From: Stutzerimonas stutzeri
GTDB taxonomy: Bacteria > Pseudomonadota > Gammaproteobacteria > Pseudomonadales > Pseudomonadaceae
Length of the DNA stretch: 64,000 bases
Reading direction: 5' to 3'
Assembly: GCF_013522825.1 (NCBI RefSeq)
Contig: NZ_JAAMQZ010000001.1
Coordinates: forward strand, 124,001-188,000
Shown piece by piece: positions 36,795 through 47,002 of this stretch; position 1 is the first letter of the stretch, and every line of letters starts with the position of its first letter. The position numbers and the translations under genes are program-made. Below the pieces are notes generated by a model. The model worked only from the letters and a program-made list of their open reading frames with translations, was not told where the DNA came from and did no database searches.

Positions 36795-37904
36795 CTACAA
36801 AACAGCTTGCTGCATCCGCCCCAGCGGGGCATAAGGCGCCGGATCGAGCGTCGGCTCACGCCCGATCATCAGCTCCGCCAGCAACTGGCAGGACGCCGGC
36901 GCCAGTACCAGGCCATTGCGGAAATGCCCACAGTTGAGCCAGAGCCCCTCGAAGCCGGGCACCTCACCGATATAAGGAATGCCCTCCGGCGAGCCCGGAC
37001 GCAGCCCCGCCCAGTGCCTGACCACCTCGGCGTCGGCCAGCGCCGGAAGCAGCTCGGCGGCGGTGGCGCGCAGGCTGTCGAGCGCATCCTCGGTGGGCGT
37101 CTTATCGAAGCCGACATCCTCCAGTGTGCTGCCGACCAGTACATGGCCGTCGCGCCGAGGGATCGCATAACGCCGTTTGGCCAGCACCATGCTCGGCAGA
37201 AAATCTTCCGCGCACTTGAACAGGATCATCTGCCCCTTCATCGGCTTGACCGGCAACGCCAACCCCAGCGTCGCCAACAGCTCACCGCTCCAGGCGCCAG
37301 CGGCGACCACCACCCGCTCGGCACGCATGTCGCCCTGTGCGGTCTGAACACCCAGAATTCGCCCACCTTCACGCACGAATCCCGTCACCGGGCAATGCGC
37401 CACGACTCGCACATTGGTCATTCGCGCCAGCGCCTCACGCAAGGCGCGCAACAGGCGCGGGTTGCGCACATTGGCCACACCCGGCATGAACACCGCCTTC
37501 GAGAACCCTTCGCCAAGCGCAGGCACGGCAGCCCGCACCCGTTCCATCGCCACCCGCTGCAAAGGCCGCCCCTGCCTCTCGGCCCAGCCCAACGCCTCAT
37601 CTTCGTCATGCAGATCCAGCCAGTACAGACCGGTCTCATGCACCTCGGGATCGATCCCCGTCTGCTCGTGAAGACTATCGCCAAAACCCGGATAGAAATC
37701 CTGCGACCAATGCGCCAACGCCGTAACCGCCGAACTATAGCGCCACGGATACAGCGGCGACACGATACCGCCCCCGGCCCAGGAAGCCTCGGCGCCCGTT
37801 TCGCCCGATTCGAGCAGAACCACGCGCAGGCCTGCGCTGGCCAGTTGATAAGCCGAAAGCAGACCGATAACGCCGCCGCCGATGATGATGATTTCCTGCT
37901 TCAC
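36795..37904 (-). CDS. thiO: ThiO-type FAD-dependent glycine/D-amino acid oxidase
   Basis: 369-residue DAO-family flavoprotein. The N-terminal FAD site is QEIIIIGGGVIGLLSAYQLA, with GAEASWAGGGIVSPLYPW and the C-terminal HWAGLRPGSPEGIPYIGEVP and GHFRNGLVLAPASCQLLAE blocks that mark ThiO. In thiamin synthesis ThiO oxidises glycine to dehydroglycine; a general D-amino acid oxidase is the alternative. The start GTG at 37904 follows GGGAG at proper spacing; a longer version from 37943 would be badly placed relative to its AAGGA. Divergent from fimT, as in P. aeruginosa, where pilRS lie beyond; here pilRS are not between thiO and speA. Confidence 0.88.
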   Translation of the reverse strand: MKQEIIIIGGGVIGLLSAYQLASAGLRVVLLESGETGAEASWAGGGIVSPLYPWRYSSAVTALAHWSQDFYPGFGDSLHEQTGIDPEVHETGLYWLDLHDEDEALGWAERQGRPLQRVAMERVRAAVPALGEGFSKAVFMPGVANVRNPRLLRALREALARMTNVRVVAHCPVTGFVREGGRILGVQTAQGDMRAERVVVAAGAWSGELLATLGLALPVKPMKGQMILFKCAEDFLPSMVLAKRRYAIPRRDGHVLVGSTLEDVGFDKTPTEDALDSLRATAAELLPALADAEVVRHWAGLRPGSPEGIPYIGEVPGFEGLWLNCGHFRNGLVLAPASCQLLAELMIGREPTLDPAPYAPLGRMQQAVL

Positions 37905-38074
37905 AGCTGTCTCCCGAGCCTGGTTCACACTTTCGACTGCCACTCCTTGACTTGCAGGGAGCCGCGTTTACAACTGGACCTGCCGGCCTGTCTGCTGGCG
38001 TCACACCAATCGGAAACGAACAAAGCATGGCAGCGCCAGGACGGCGCAGCATCATACTTGCAAAGGACCTGCCC

Positions 38075-38581
38075 ATGACGAATCGAGATCAAGGCTTCAC
38101 GCTGATCGAGTTGCTGATCACCCTGTCAATTCTCACCATTGTCATTTCCATCGCTGTCCCGGCGATGGCCGACCTTATCGCCCGCAACCGGCAGCAAGTC
38201 CTGCTGAACCAGGTACAGGACGCCATCCAGAAGGCCCGCGCCAAAGCGGTGCTGCATCGTCAGACAATTGTTCTCTGTGGCACCCGCGATACGACCAGTT
38301 GCATCAGTGACTGGCGCAACGGCTGGCTGACTCAGGCGGAAACGACAGGACAGGTACTCGCTGTAACCCAGCTACCCGCCGCCGACGAACTGCGCTGGAG
38401 TGGCTTCGGCGATCAACGGATACGGTTTTACGACAACGGCACCAGCCCCTGGAGCAATGGCCGCTTCTACCAGTGCTACAAGCAGCGCATCGCCTGGCAA
38501 CTGATCCTCAGCCGCCAGGGCCGGCTGAGACAGGGCACAGCCGCCGACAACGCAAGCAAAGCCTCGCTGTGTGCATCCTGA
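38075..38581 (+). CDS. fimT: Type IV pilus minor pilin, FimT/GspH family
   Basis: 168-residue prepilin. Short basic leader and class III cleavage motif G-F at residues 7-8 (MTNRDQGFTLIELL, Glu at position +5), a hydrophobic helix (LITLSILTIVISIAVPAMA), then a GspH-type C-terminal domain with paired Cys (LCGTRDTTSCISDW, later FYQC and LCAS). It opens the pilus cluster and AAAGGA precedes the ATG at 38075. In P. aeruginosa FimT is largely dispensable for pili but in some species binds DNA for uptake. The 171-bp gap to fimU holds no recognised element. Confidence 0.88.
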   Translation: MTNRDQGFTLIELLITLSILTIVISIAVPAMADLIARNRQQVLLNQVQDAIQKARAKAVLHRQTIVLCGTRDTTSCISDWRNGWLTQAETTGQVLAVTQLPAADELRWSGFGDQRIRFYDNGTSPWSNGRFYQCYKQRIAWQLILSRQGRLRQGTAADNASKASLCAS

Positions 38582-38752
38582 TAGACAGCGACAAGACCAA
38601 AGCATGGCCCCGATCACGCCGAAGTCCTTCCACAAACCTGATAATCGCGCCGACAGCCGGTCATCCCGACAAACGCACCGGCCATCCCGGCAAAACGGAC
38701 AATGCGCCCGAGCCGAATCATTATCCGCTCAAGCATTTCAACGGAGCGCACC

Positions 38753-39253
38753 ATGTCACGCCGCAGCGACATGCATGGATTCACCCTGGTCGAGCTGTTG
38801 ATCGTACTTGCGCTACTGGCCATCGCAGCCGGTATCGCAATGCCCAATTTCGCCCGCCTGGTCGCCAACAACCAGATCGAAGCGCAAGCGCAGACACTCA
38901 ACAGCCTGCTGCAGTTCGCCCGCTCGCAGGCCGTAGTGCGGCGCACCTCTATCGCCCTGAGTAACGATGCCAATGATTGGCACGTGACGAATGCAGTGGA
39001 TGACACCCTGCTGCGCCAGGAAACCTTCAATCCCGAGCACGCCACGATCGCCACCGACCTGACGCCTCCCATCGCAATTGCCTTTACTGCGAACGGCTCA
39101 GCCGAGGCTGCACGCTTCGTTGTCTGCCGCGACGACAACCCGGCCTTCGCCTACCTGATTACCGTGCAACCCAGCGGCAATACGCGCCTGATGCCCCGTG
39201 GCAAGGATGAAAACGGCAACGACCTGCAGGACTGCGAGCCAGAAGAACCATGA
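38753..39253 (+). CDS. fimU: Type IV pilus minor pilin FimU
   Basis: 166-residue minor pilin with the leader MSRRSDMHG-FTLVELLIVLAL (cleavage after Gly, Glu5) and a GspH-like C-terminal domain. GGAG before ATG 38753. It overlaps pilV by four bases. FimU joins PilVWX in the tip complex that primes pilus assembly. Called fimU rather than fimT by position next to pilV. Confidence 0.88.
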   Translation: MSRRSDMHGFTLVELLIVLALLAIAAGIAMPNFARLVANNQIEAQAQTLNSLLQFARSQAVVRRTSIALSNDANDWHVTNAVDDTLLRQETFNPEHATIATDLTPPIAIAFTANGSAEAARFVVCRDDNPAFAYLITVQPSGNTRLMPRGKDENGNDLQDCEPEEP

Positions 39254-39768
39254 AAAAACAACACAACAACCAAGGCTTCAGCCTTATCGAAGTGCTGGTC
39301 ACCCTGGTGCTTCTCACCATTGGCATCCTTGCATTGGTGGCGATGCAGGGTCGCGGCATCCAGTTCACTTCGGACTCGATAGCCCGCAACAACGCCATCA
39401 TGCTGGCTACCGAAATACTGGAAACGATGCGCGCCAATCCAGGTTCGCGAGACGGCTATCTGATCGAACAGCTCCAGGCCGACGGCGAGTGCGCCGGAGC
39501 CTCCATTGATGCAACCGATGTTGCCGAGCAACTCACCTGCTGGAGCGAAAAGGCACGCACGCTGATGCCCGGCGCCAATGGCGACAGAACTGAGGCACAA
39601 GCCGTACGCAACAACTTCTACGTATGCCGCTCACTGCAAGCTGGGGCCTGCGCAGCCGGCGACGGTTCGACCATTGAGGTCCAGATAGCATGGCGTTCCA
39701 ATGGCGAACATTGCAGCACTGGCAATGACCCTTTCATCTGCACCTTGCGCCTGCGCGGAGAACTTTGA
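39250..39768 (+). CDS. pilV: Type IV pilus minor pilin PilV
   Basis: 172-residue minor pilin: leader MKKQHNNQG-FSLIEVLVTLVLLTIGILALVAMQ, then IARNNAIMLATEILETMRANPG, typical of PilV. Start overlaps fimU (ATGA). Several Cys in the C-terminal region (CRSLQAGAC, CSTGNDPFIC) could form disulphides. Part of the tip/priming complex. Confidence 0.88.
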   Translation: MKKQHNNQGFSLIEVLVTLVLLTIGILALVAMQGRGIQFTSDSIARNNAIMLATEILETMRANPGSRDGYLIEQLQADGECAGASIDATDVAEQLTCWSEKARTLMPGANGDRTEAQAVRNNFYVCRSLQAGACAAGDGSTIEVQIAWRSNGEHCSTGNDPFICTLRLRGEL

Positions 39769-39770
39769 CC

Positions 39771-40490
39771 ATGCACAAGCAACATGGCCTTTCGATCATT
39801 GAAATGATGGTCGCGCTGGTGATCAGCAGCATCCTGATTATCGGTATCACGCAGGTCTATCTCGACAACCGCGAAAACACTCTGTTTCAGCAAAGCCAGG
39901 GACAGAATATCGACAACGCCCGCTTCTCCATCCTTCTGCTGGAACAAACGCTGGCCAAGGCGGGCTATCGCCGCGCCCCTGACGAAACCATGAAAACAGC
40001 CTTTCCTAGCGACAATATTGGCGCATGCGGACAGATGAACGCCGGGCAGGTAGTCAAGCGGTTAAGCGACACTTCGTTCTGCATTCGTTATCAGCCAGCC
40101 TTTCCAGAGGCCCGTGATTGCGCTGGCGACAACATCGACAACATTCCTGCCCCCTATATATCCGCTGCTCCGGTAACGGAAATATTTGACCTCGCTGATG
40201 GCAACCTCACCTGCAACGGCCAGACCATCACTAGCGATATTGCAGAGCTGAGTTTCGTTTATGGGGTAAATACCAGCGAAGAGAAGCGCATCAGCAAATA
40301 CGACCCCGCACCTGGCACGGACGACAATATTCGCGCAGTGCAATTCTCCATTCTCACTGCAAGCCCAACCGAAGTTGCAAAAAATCCTGGCAGTGCAGCC
40401 TATACGTTCTGGTTCGGCGAAGACCCTGACGACAAACGTCTTTACACCATGCTTTCCAGTAGCACCAGCATGAGGAACCTGATGCCATGA
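39771..40490 (+). CDS. pilW: Type IV pilus minor pilin PilW
   Basis: 239-residue minor pilin, leader MHKQHG-LSIIEMMVALVISSILIIGITQVYLDN. The ATG at 39771 is preferred over the TTG at 39765 because GGAG (39757-39760) is 10 bp from the former and only 4 from the latter. Leu rather than Phe follows the cleaved Gly, which PilD tolerates in PilW proteins. C-terminal half carries four Cys. From here to pilY1 the sequence is visibly less G+C-rich than the housekeeping flanks. Confidence 0.86.
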   Translation: MHKQHGLSIIEMMVALVISSILIIGITQVYLDNRENTLFQQSQGQNIDNARFSILLLEQTLAKAGYRRAPDETMKTAFPSDNIGACGQMNAGQVVKRLSDTSFCIRYQPAFPEARDCAGDNIDNIPAPYISAAPVTEIFDLADGNLTCNGQTITSDIAELSFVYGVNTSEEKRISKYDPAPGTDDNIRAVQFSILTASPTEVAKNPGSAAYTFWFGEDPDDKRLYTMLSSSTSMRNLMP

Positions 40491-41044
40491 GCCGCCCACA
40501 CTACCCGCTCAACCGACGCCAACAACGTGGTGTCAGCTTGCTGATCGCACTGGTTTTCCTGTTGATAATCACCGTTCTGGCTATTGCCAATATGCGCGAA
40601 GTCAGCCTGGAATCACGGATCACCGGCAATATGATCGAACAGAAACAATTGCTGAATATCGCCGAAGCCAGTGTCCGGGATGGGGAGCGCCGCACCCTTC
40701 TACATGGCCCTCATGAACCGACAAGCGATTGCCAGGATATCGACCCCGGAAAGCTCTGCCTGCTTCATGGAGAAGCCAAGTACGCAATAAGTACGGATAA
40801 CACTCAAGTCTATTCACCCGACGACGACACCGAGCTTCCCGGCAACGCTACCTGGTATGCGCAAACTGCTCCTGGCGGTGAGTTGCTAGGCCAAACGGAG
40901 AACCCGGAATACGGAAATATGCTGCTTGGTATAGGCGTGTTCCGCTACGAAATAAACGGCATCGCCAACAACAATGATTTGAATAGCGCTGTGCGCTCAA
41001 CCGTCGCCCTGAATTCAAAGGGAAGGATCGAGCACGAACAATAA
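40487..41044 (+). CDS. pilX: Type IV pilus minor pilin PilX
   Basis: 185-residue minor pilin. N-terminus MSRPHYPLNRRQQRG-VSLLIALVFLLIITVLAIAN, with Val after the cleaved Gly and no Glu5, as usual for PilX. NMIEQKQLLNIAEASVRDGE is a family helix. Two central Cys (SDCQDI, GKLCLLHG). Overlaps pilW by four bases; pilY1 starts 32 bp later. Confidence 0.86.
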   Translation: MSRPHYPLNRRQQRGVSLLIALVFLLIITVLAIANMREVSLESRITGNMIEQKQLLNIAEASVRDGERRTLLHGPHEPTSDCQDIDPGKLCLLHGEAKYAISTDNTQVYSPDDDTELPGNATWYAQTAPGGELLGQTENPEYGNMLLGIGVFRYEINGIANNNDLNSAVRSTVALNSKGRIEHEQ

Positions 41045-41076
41045 GCTTGCTCGTCAAGTCATACAGGGAAAAAAAC

Positions 41077-44000
41077 ATGAACGCATCCCCTTTTTTTGCA
41101 AGGAGCCTGCTGAGTACGCTGGGCTTTCTTCTCTACTTCTCCGGCACCCTGAGCGCCAGCGCAGCGGCGCTGAGTGTCAGTCAGAAGCCACTAATACTTA
41201 CTGAAACAGTACCACCGAACATGCTACTGACTCTCGATGAATCAGGAAGCATGTCTTGGGGATACGTTCCTGATTCAGTGGAAAGCAGCGTAATCATCGG
41301 CTCCGACATTACACGCCTCTATGCCGCGAATGCATTCAACCCGATGTACTACACCCCTGACACCCAGTACATTATCCCGCCGTTCTTTGATACAAGCGGT
41401 AGTGAAGTCCAGCTCTCAACCCAATACACCAATGCTCCTATTAATGGATTCAGGCCTGGAGACGGCACTCTTGACCTGTCCAACTACTATCGACCGACGG
41501 GCAAAGAGTACCGAATGCCTAGCGGTAGTCACAATCAGCTCAACGGGCCGACCAACGACTTCCGGGCAACCATTACGTTCAATTCAAACGAAACAAAAAA
41601 AGCAACCAGCGCGGCTGGTATAGAATTTGAAGTTACCCGCTCCGGAAATAGTGGGAATCGCAATTACACATGCAAAATTCTTCAATCCGGCCCGGTACTG
41701 GACGTCACCGGTTTCTCCTGCGCAAGGAATAACAACGAATACACCGCCAGGACGCCAGCTTACTACTACTCCTTCGACAGCACACTGACAGGCTGCAACA
41801 ACACCAAGTCAGACACAGACTGCTACAAGCTCGTTTTTGTAGCGGATGACGAAAAAGACAATTTCGCTATCTGGTACTCCTTTTACAGAACCCGCGCCCT
41901 AGCAACTTTATCTGCCACCAGTATGGCCTTTGCTCAGTTATCGCCAGCCGTCCGCCTGGGCTGGCAGGATCTTGCACGTTGCACCAAGCTCAATGGTGGA
42001 AACGCAGCACTCTGCAAGGATAACAAGTTTCGCCAATACGACTCACTACATAAGGGACAATTCTATAGTTGGCTTAAAGACATATACTTCAACAGCGGAA
42101 CCCCTCTTCCGGCAGCCATGAAAAGGGCCGGAGAGTTCTTCAAGGAAGATGTCGCCTGGCATAAGTATCCGAACAGCCGAAACACCTCCGAAAAGAACAC
42201 CAAAGAAAACACTTATGCCTGCAGGGCGAGCTATCACATCCTGATGACCGACGGCATGTGGAACGCAACAACCGATAATCCCAGTTCATTCCGCCATGAC
42301 AATGCCACTTTTACATTGCCTGACGGAGAGAAATATACAGGCCAACATCCCTACCAAGACAATAAATCAAGTACGCTTGCCGACCTGGCTATGCATTACT
42401 GGGCCACCGACCTGAGAAGTGGGACGGGCGGTTTGCCTAATGAACTTAAACCCTATGTCCATACAAAAAACACTGATCCGGATAAACAGTATTGGGATCC
42501 ACGAAACGATCCTGCCACCTGGCAGCATATGACCAACTTCATCATGGGCCTAGGTCTCACCAGTACTCTGAATAGCCCCGGCATTCCCTGGGCGGGCAGC
42601 AGCCATCAAGGCGCAGGCTATGAAGCCCTGACGGCAGGGACCAAAAGCTGGCCGGAAGCATCCAGTGGCAGCGACAACAACGTATATGACTTATGGCACG
42701 CCGCCATTAACTCTCGCGGCGAGTTTTTCAGCGTCGATAGCCCCGAAACCATGATCAAGGCGTTCAAAGATATTCTTAACCGCATCGCCGATCGCACCAC
42801 AACTGCTGCTCGCCCCGCAGTATCAGCGTCGTTCGTTACCGATAACGCTGGCGGCAGTTTGCAAAGCAACGTCTACGCCACCCAGTTCTCCAGCGAGGAC
42901 TGGAGTGGCGAACTGAGCAAGACCAAGCTGGCCGCCGGTCAGACGGAAAAGCTATGGACCAGCACAACCCAAAGCCCCGAAAACCGTGAAATCTTGATGG
43001 CTGGCGCAGAAACAACAAGCAGTAAACTGAAAGCGTTCAACTGGAGCAATCTCGGTGATCTGCAAGGACTGCTCGATATCAATCCTGAAAGCCTGGTGGG
43101 TGCGAAGGACAATCGCGGCGCGGATCGCGTGAACTACATCCGTGGCAATCGCAGCCTAGAAGGTGACAGCGAGACAAGTTTCCGTCGACGCAATAGCAGC
43201 ACGGTAATTGGCGACATCATCAATTCCAGCCCCGTGGTGGTTGGCACGCCTGCCTATCTGGCTTATCTGGCGGATGCCATCGAGGAATCAGACAGAAGCG
43301 ATTACAAAAGCTACGCATCATTCCGTGAGGCTAACCGGAAAGCGGTCACCGATCCTGATACAGGCGCCGTATCAGGCCGAAAAGAAATGATCTATGTCGG
43401 CGGTAACGACGGCATGCTACATGGTTTCAATGCCGCTACCGGTATTGAGGAGTTCGCCTTTATTCCCACCGAAGTGATCAAGAACCTCTATCGCCTCACC
43501 GGCAAGAATTACAGCGGCGGCGAGCATCATTACTTCGTCGACGGCACGCCTATCGTTCGCGACGTCTACCTGAGCGACGATGAAGGCTGGCGCACGGTTC
43601 TAATCGGCACCCTGCGCGCCGGTGGCAAGGCACTGTTCGCGCTCGACATTACCGATCCGGGAAATATAAAGCTGCTCTGGGAGTTCGACTCAACTACCGA
43701 TGAGGATCTTGGCTACACCTTTGCACAGCCAGAAATTGTACGACTGCACACTGGTGAGTGGGCTGTATTGCAAGGCAACGGCTATGACAGCACCAACGAC
43801 AGAGCTGCGTTATTGATCATCAACATCAAGACCGGTGAGCTGATCAAGAAAATCCTGGTGCCTGAAGAAGTTGCCGATAACGGCATCACGCTGCCCAATG
43901 GCCTTTCCAGCGTACGCGGCGCGGACAATAACGGCGACGGCCTGGTGGACTACGCCTATGCGGGCGACCTGCAAGGCAATCTGTGGCGCTTTGATCTGGT

Positions 44001-44931
44001 AAGAGACTTTGCCAGCGAAGAAACATCCGACCCTTTCAGCCGAACCAACCCCGAAGTTGCCAGTACCTCGAAAAATGACTTCAAACTGGCCTATGGCGGG
44101 AAACCGCTATTCACCGCCCGCGACAGCAAAGACATCAGCCGTCAGCCCATTACCATTCAACCCTCACTTGTGCGCCACCCGAGCAGCCACGGTTATTTAG
44201 TTCTGGTAGGTACGGGTAAGTACTTCGAGCACAGCGACGCCAACGTCGATACCAGCCGCGCCATGACGCTCTATGGCATCTGGGATCGCAATACCAAACG
44301 GCAAGCCACGTCTGCCACTACGCTCCGCGCTGAGGAGCGGGATAACCTGCTTATGCAATCGTTCAGCGCGGAGGAAAAGAACGCCGCATTCATGAGCGCA
44401 GAAGAAGCCGTTACGGCGACTCGCGATATCCGTCTGCTCAGCAGCGAGGTGCCGCAGTGGTACAAGACGCCGGCGGAAGGCCAACCGCCTCTGGATACCA
44501 GAAACGATGTGAACGTCAATCACTGGGGCTGGGCCTTGGACATGGCCGTGGGTAGCAAGCTGGAGGGCGAGATGATCATCAACAACATGACGGCCAGTGG
44601 CTCCATCCTGTTCCTCAGCAGTCTGACGCCCAATCAGGACCCCTGTCAGGCGGGCGCTGATACCTGGCTGTATGCAGTCGACGCCTTCAGCGGCGGTCGT
44701 ACCCGCTTTAATGTACTGGACCTTAACGCTGACAAGATCGTGGACAAGCTGGACCAATACACCAATAACGTTGTCTCCGGCATGCGCTTCCCTGCACTGG
44801 GTGGTTTCACTCTAGCCCCCGGCAACCAGGTGTTTGGCAGTGACGGTGCAGCCGACCCTGCAACCGTTGGCGACGACCCCAACAGCAGCGGACGCCAGAG
44901 CTGGCATATCGTCCCGGAGAAATATCAATGA
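41077..44931 (+). CDS. pilY1: Type IV pilus tip adhesin/anti-retraction factor PilY1
   Basis: Large exported protein (1284 residues), signal peptide about 1-31. A von Willebrand A-like N-terminal half carries the MIDAS-type DESGS at residues 54-58. The conserved C-terminal beta-propeller starts near residue 700, with [29 protein letters not shown] and a calcium-loop DNNGDGLVD at 950-958 followed by [14 protein letters not shown]. With the minor pilins it primes the pilus and acts in surface sensing and adhesion. ATG at 41077 is chosen over an in-frame TTG at 41047 because it begins the signal peptide. The N-terminal half is the most A+T-rich part of the window by eye; the propeller is less so. 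Its stop overlaps pilE. Confidence 0.95.
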   Translation: MNASPFFARSLLSTLGFLLYFSGTLSASAAALSVSQKPLILTETVPPNMLLTLDESGSMSWGYVPDSVESSVIIGSDITRLYAANAFNPMYYTPDTQYIIPPFFDTSGSEVQLSTQYTNAPINGFRPGDGTLDLSNYYRPTGKEYRMPSGSHNQLNGPTNDFRATITFNSNETKKATSAAGIEFEVTRSGNSGNRNYTCKILQSGPVLDVTGFSCARNNNEYTARTPAYYYSFDSTLTGCNNTKSDTDCYKLVFVADDEKDNFAIWYSFYRTRALATLSATSMAFAQLSPAVRLGWQDLARCTKLNGGNAALCKDNKFRQYDSLHKGQFYSWLKDIYFNSGTPLPAAMKRAGEFFKEDVAWHKYPNSRNTSEKNTKENTYACRASYHILMTDGMWNATTDNPSSFRHDNATFTLPDGEKYTGQHPYQDNKSSTLADLAMHYWATDLRSGTGGLPNELKPYVHTKNTDPDKQYWDPRNDPATWQHMTNFIMGLGLTSTLNSPGIPWAGSSHQGAGYEALTAGTKSWPEASSGSDNNVYDLWHAAINSRGEFFSVDSPETMIKAFKDILNRIADRTTTAARPAVSASFVTDNAGGSLQSNVYATQFSSEDWSGELSKTKLAAGQTEKLWTSTTQSPENREILMAGAETTSSKLKAFNWSNLGDLQGLLDINPESLVGAKDNRGADRVNYIRGNRSLEGDSETSFRRRNSSTVIGDIINSSPVVVGTPAYLAYLADAIEESDRSDYKSYASFREANRKAVTDPDTGAVSGRKEMIYVGGNDGMLHGFNAATGIEEFAFIPTEVIKNLYRLTGKNYSGGEHHYFVDGTPIVRDVYLSDDEGWRTVLIGTLRAGGKALFALDITDPGNIKLLWEFDSTTDEDLGYTFAQPEIVRLHTGEWAVLQGNGYDSTNDRAALLIINIKTGELIKKILVPEEVADNGITLPNGLSSVRGADNNGDGLVDYAYAGDLQGNLWRFDLVRDFASEETSDPFSRTNPEVASTSKNDFKLAYGGKPLFTARDSKDISRQPITIQPSLVRHPSSHGYLVLVGTGKYFEHSDANVDTSRAMTLYGIWDRNTKRQATSATTLRAEERDNLLMQSFSAEEKNAAFMSAEEAVTATRDIRLLSSEVPQWYKTPAEGQPPLDTRNDVNVNHWGWALDMAVGSKLEGEMIINNMTASGSILFLSSLTPNQDPCQAGADTWLYAVDAFSGGRTRFNVLDLNADKIVDKLDQYTNNVVSGMRFPALGGFTLAPGNQVFGSDGAADPATVGDDPNSSGRQSWHIVPEKYQ

Positions 44932-45374
44932 GCAAGTTTCAGCAGCGCGGCTTTACCTTGATCGAACTGATGATCGTGGTGGCGATCCTGGGCATTCTGG
45001 CCGCTATTGCTTACCCGAACTACACGGAATATCTGAATCGCAGCAAGCGCGCCGAAGGCATGGCGCTGCTGCAGGAAATGGCTGCACGCCAGGAGCGCTT
45101 CTATGCGCAGAACAGCGCCTACGTGACATCCAACAACGACATCGGGAAGCTGGTCAGTGATCCATCAAAGGTCATCGGCTCCCGCATCCGCTCGGAAAGC
45201 GGCTACTACGATGTAGGGGTCGGCAACGGGGATGGCGGCTACTCCCTGACCGCCACTCCGGTCCTGCCCTTCAGCGACTCCGCCTGCGGCAACCTCACCC
45301 TGAATGCCATCGGCATCAAGGGCCGCAGCGCCAGCGGTTCGGATGCCAAGTCCGTAGAGCAATGCTGGAAATAA
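44928..45374 (+). CDS. pilE: Type IV pilus minor pilin PilE
   Basis: 148-residue pilin-like protein: leader [30 protein letters not shown] with Glu5, [21 protein letters not shown], and a C-terminal disulphide pair (ACGNLTL, EQCWK). Overlaps pilY1 by four bases. In P. aeruginosa pilY2 intervenes here; no pilY2 is present. Followed by facing repeat copies and a strong terminator at 45491-45520. Confidence 0.9.
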   Translation: MSKFQQRGFTLIELMIVVAILGILAAIAYPNYTEYLNRSKRAEGMALLQEMAARQERFYAQNSAYVTSNNDIGKLVSDPSKVIGSRIRSESGYYDVGVGNGDGGYSLTATPVLPFSDSACGNLTLNAIGIKGRSASGSDAKSVEQCWK

Positions 45375-45381
45375 GGCAGTT

Positions 45382-45462
45382 CGTAGCCTGGATTAGCGAA
45401 GCGTAATCCGGGAAACGTTGCGCCACTGCTCCCGGATTACGCCTACGGCTAATCCAGGCTAC
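45382..45462. repeat. Facing pair of CCTGGATTAGC-type repeats forming a large hairpin
   Basis: CGTAGCCTGGATTAGCGAAGCGTAATCCGGG at 45382-45412 and the inverse copy CCCGGATTACGCCTACGGCTAATCCAGGCTAC at 45431-45462, separated by 18 bp. The two arms differ by a small insertion but can still pair over most of their length. Single copies occur at 31765, 33936 and 58605. Confidence 0.85.
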
Positions 45463-45490
45463 AGGCTGGCTGCATTACCGGTATGCATGG

Positions 45491-45520
45491 AAAAAGCCGA
45501 CGCGTATGGGTCGGCTTTTT
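45491..45520. terminator. Bidirectional Rho-independent terminator between pilE and ispH
   Basis: AAAAAGCCGAC pairs with GTCGGCTTTTT around an 8-base loop. Both strands end in a T run, so it can stop pilE (plus) and ispH (minus) transcription. Confidence 0.9.
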
Positions 45521-45538
45521 CGCATCAGCGGTTGAATC

Positions 45539-46483
45539 TCATATCTGCTTGACCCTTAACTCCTTCGGCATCGAAAACGTCACGTTCTCCGGTCGCCCTT
45601 CCAGCTCATCCATCCCGGTGGCGCCCCACTCGCGCAACTGATCGATCACTCCACGCACCAGCACTTCAGGGGCCGAGGCGCCGGCGGTGATGCCGATGCG
45701 GGCGTTTTCGGCGAACCATTCGCGCCTGAGGTCTTCGGCGCCGTCGATCAGGTAGGCGGGGGTGTCCATGCGCTCGGCCAGTTCACGCAGGCGGTTGGAG
45801 TTGGAGCTGTTGGGGCTGCCGACCACCAGCACCACGTCGCACTCGCCGGCCAGTTGCTTGACCGCGTCCTGGCGGTTCTGGGTGGCGTAGCAGATGTCGT
45901 CCTTGCGTGGGCCGCCGATGCTGGGAAAGCGCGTGCGCAGCGCGTCGATCACGCGGCTGGTGTCGTCCATGGACAAGGTGGTCTGGGTGACGAAAGCCAG
46001 AACCTCGGGGTTGCGCACCTGCAGCTGGGCGACGTCGTCCTCATCCTCGACGAGGTAGATCGAGCCGCCGTTGGCGGTATCGTACTGGCCCATGGTGCCT
46101 TCGACTTCCGGATGGCCATGGTGGCCGATGAGGATGCATTCGCGCCCTTCTCGACTGTACTTGGTGACTTCCAGGTGCACCTTGGTGACCAGCGGGCAGG
46201 TCGCGTCGAATACCTTCAGGCCACGTTTATCCGCCTCCATTCGCACGGCCTGGGAGACGCCATGGGCGCTGAAGATGACGATGTAGCCATCGGGCACCTG
46301 ATCCAGTTCGTCGACGAAGATCGCACCACGCTCGCGCAGGTCTTCCACGACGAACTTGTTGTGCACCACTTCGTGACGCACGTAGATCGGCGGGCCGAAG
46401 ACTTCCAGGGCGCGGTTGACGATCTCGATGGCGCGATCGACACCGGCGCAAAAACCACGGGGATTGGCGAGTTTGATTTGCAT
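45539..46483 (-). CDS. ispH: 4-Hydroxy-3-methylbut-2-enyl diphosphate reductase
   Basis: 314-residue [4Fe-4S] enzyme, last step of the MEP isoprenoid pathway, giving IPP and DMAPP. Cluster cysteines are in [11 protein letters not shown] (Cys12), [12 protein letters not shown] (about Cys96) and [10 protein letters not shown] (about Cys197). [13 protein letters not shown] and [11 protein letters not shown] are also diagnostic. ATG at 46483 with GGAG nearby; the 26 earlier codons lie in a REP element. Last gene of the leftward ribF-ileS-lspA-fkpB-ispH run. Confidence 0.97.
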   Translation of the reverse strand: MQIKLANPRGFCAGVDRAIEIVNRALEVFGPPIYVRHEVVHNKFVVEDLRERGAIFVDELDQVPDGYIVIFSAHGVSQAVRMEADKRGLKVFDATCPLVTKVHLEVTKYSREGRECILIGHHGHPEVEGTMGQYDTANGGSIYLVEDEDDVAQLQVRNPEVLAFVTQTTLSMDDTSRVIDALRTRFPSIGGPRKDDICYATQNRQDAVKQLAGECDVVLVVGSPNSSNSNRLRELAERMDTPAYLIDGAEDLRREWFAENARIGITAGASAPEVLVRGVIDQLREWGATGMDELEGRPENVTFSMPKELRVKQI

Positions 46484-46532
46484 GGAGGTGTCTCGGTAGG
46501 GAACCTGTGATGCGAGTGTACTGCGAAGCATC

Positions 46533-46560
46533 TGTGGGAGCGGACTTGTCCGCTCCCACA
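46533..46560. repeat. REP-type palindrome between fkpB and ispH
   Basis: TGTGGGAGCGGA at 46533-46544 is mirrored by TCCGCTCCCACA at 46549-46560 with a 4-base loop, a compact version of the GGACTTGTCC REP type. It lies within the transcription unit, so the RNA may fold there between the two genes. Confidence 0.75.
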
Positions 46561-46564
46561 AGGG

Positions 46565-47002
46565 TCAGGCGTTCTTGATGTCGATGATCTCGACTTCGAA
46601 TGTCAGCACCTTGCCCGCCAGCGGATGGTTGAAGTCCACGGTGACCTGGCGGTCGTCGAAGGCCTTGACCACGCCGGGCAACTCGGCGTTTGCGGCATCG
46701 TTGAAAATCACCAGCAGGCCTTCGGCAAGCTCCATACCCTCGAACTGGCTGCGCGGCATGACCTGCACGTTCTGCGGGTTGTGCTGGCCGAAGCCCTGCT
46801 CGGGCGCAACCTGCAGGGTGCGTTTGTCGCCGGCCTTGAGACCGTACAGCTGCTGCTCGAAGCCCGGCAGCAGGTTGCCGTCACCAACCTTGAAGGTGGC
46901 CGGCTTCTTGTCGAAGGTACTGTCGACCACATCGCCGTTTTCCAGGCCAAGCGCGAAATGCAGGGTGACTTCCTTGTCCGGCCCAATGCGCTGTTCAGTC
47001 AT
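46565..47002 (-). CDS. fkpB: FKBP-type peptidyl-prolyl isomerase, SlpA/FkpB type
   Basis: 145-residue cytoplasmic FKBP with an inserted flap domain: VTLHFALGLENGDVVDSTFD, FKVGDGNLLPGFEQQLYGL, APEQGFGQHNP, then VDFNHPLAGKVLTFEVEI. This is the SlpA/FkpB layout (IF domain). ATG 47002 overlaps lspA end by four bases. Catalyses proline cis-trans isomerisation and acts as chaperone. Confidence 0.92.
   Translation of the reverse strand: MTEQRIGPDKEVTLHFALGLENGDVVDSTFDKKPATFKVGDGNLLPGFEQQLYGLKAGDKRTLQVAPEQGFGQHNPQNVQVMPRSQFEGMELAEGLLVIFNDAANAELPGVVKAFDDRQVTVDFNHPLAGKVLTFEVEIIDIKNA

Noticed and set aside
36795..37943. Longer ThiO-type protein starting at 37943
   Set aside because: The AAGGA there overlaps or abuts the GTG too closely, whereas GGGAG is correctly spaced before the GTG at 37904, which also gives the family N-terminus.
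38582..38752. Possible extra small gene between fimT and fimU
   Set aside because: Short frames here lack a ribosome site and have no pilin leader or other motif; the sequence looks like spacer.
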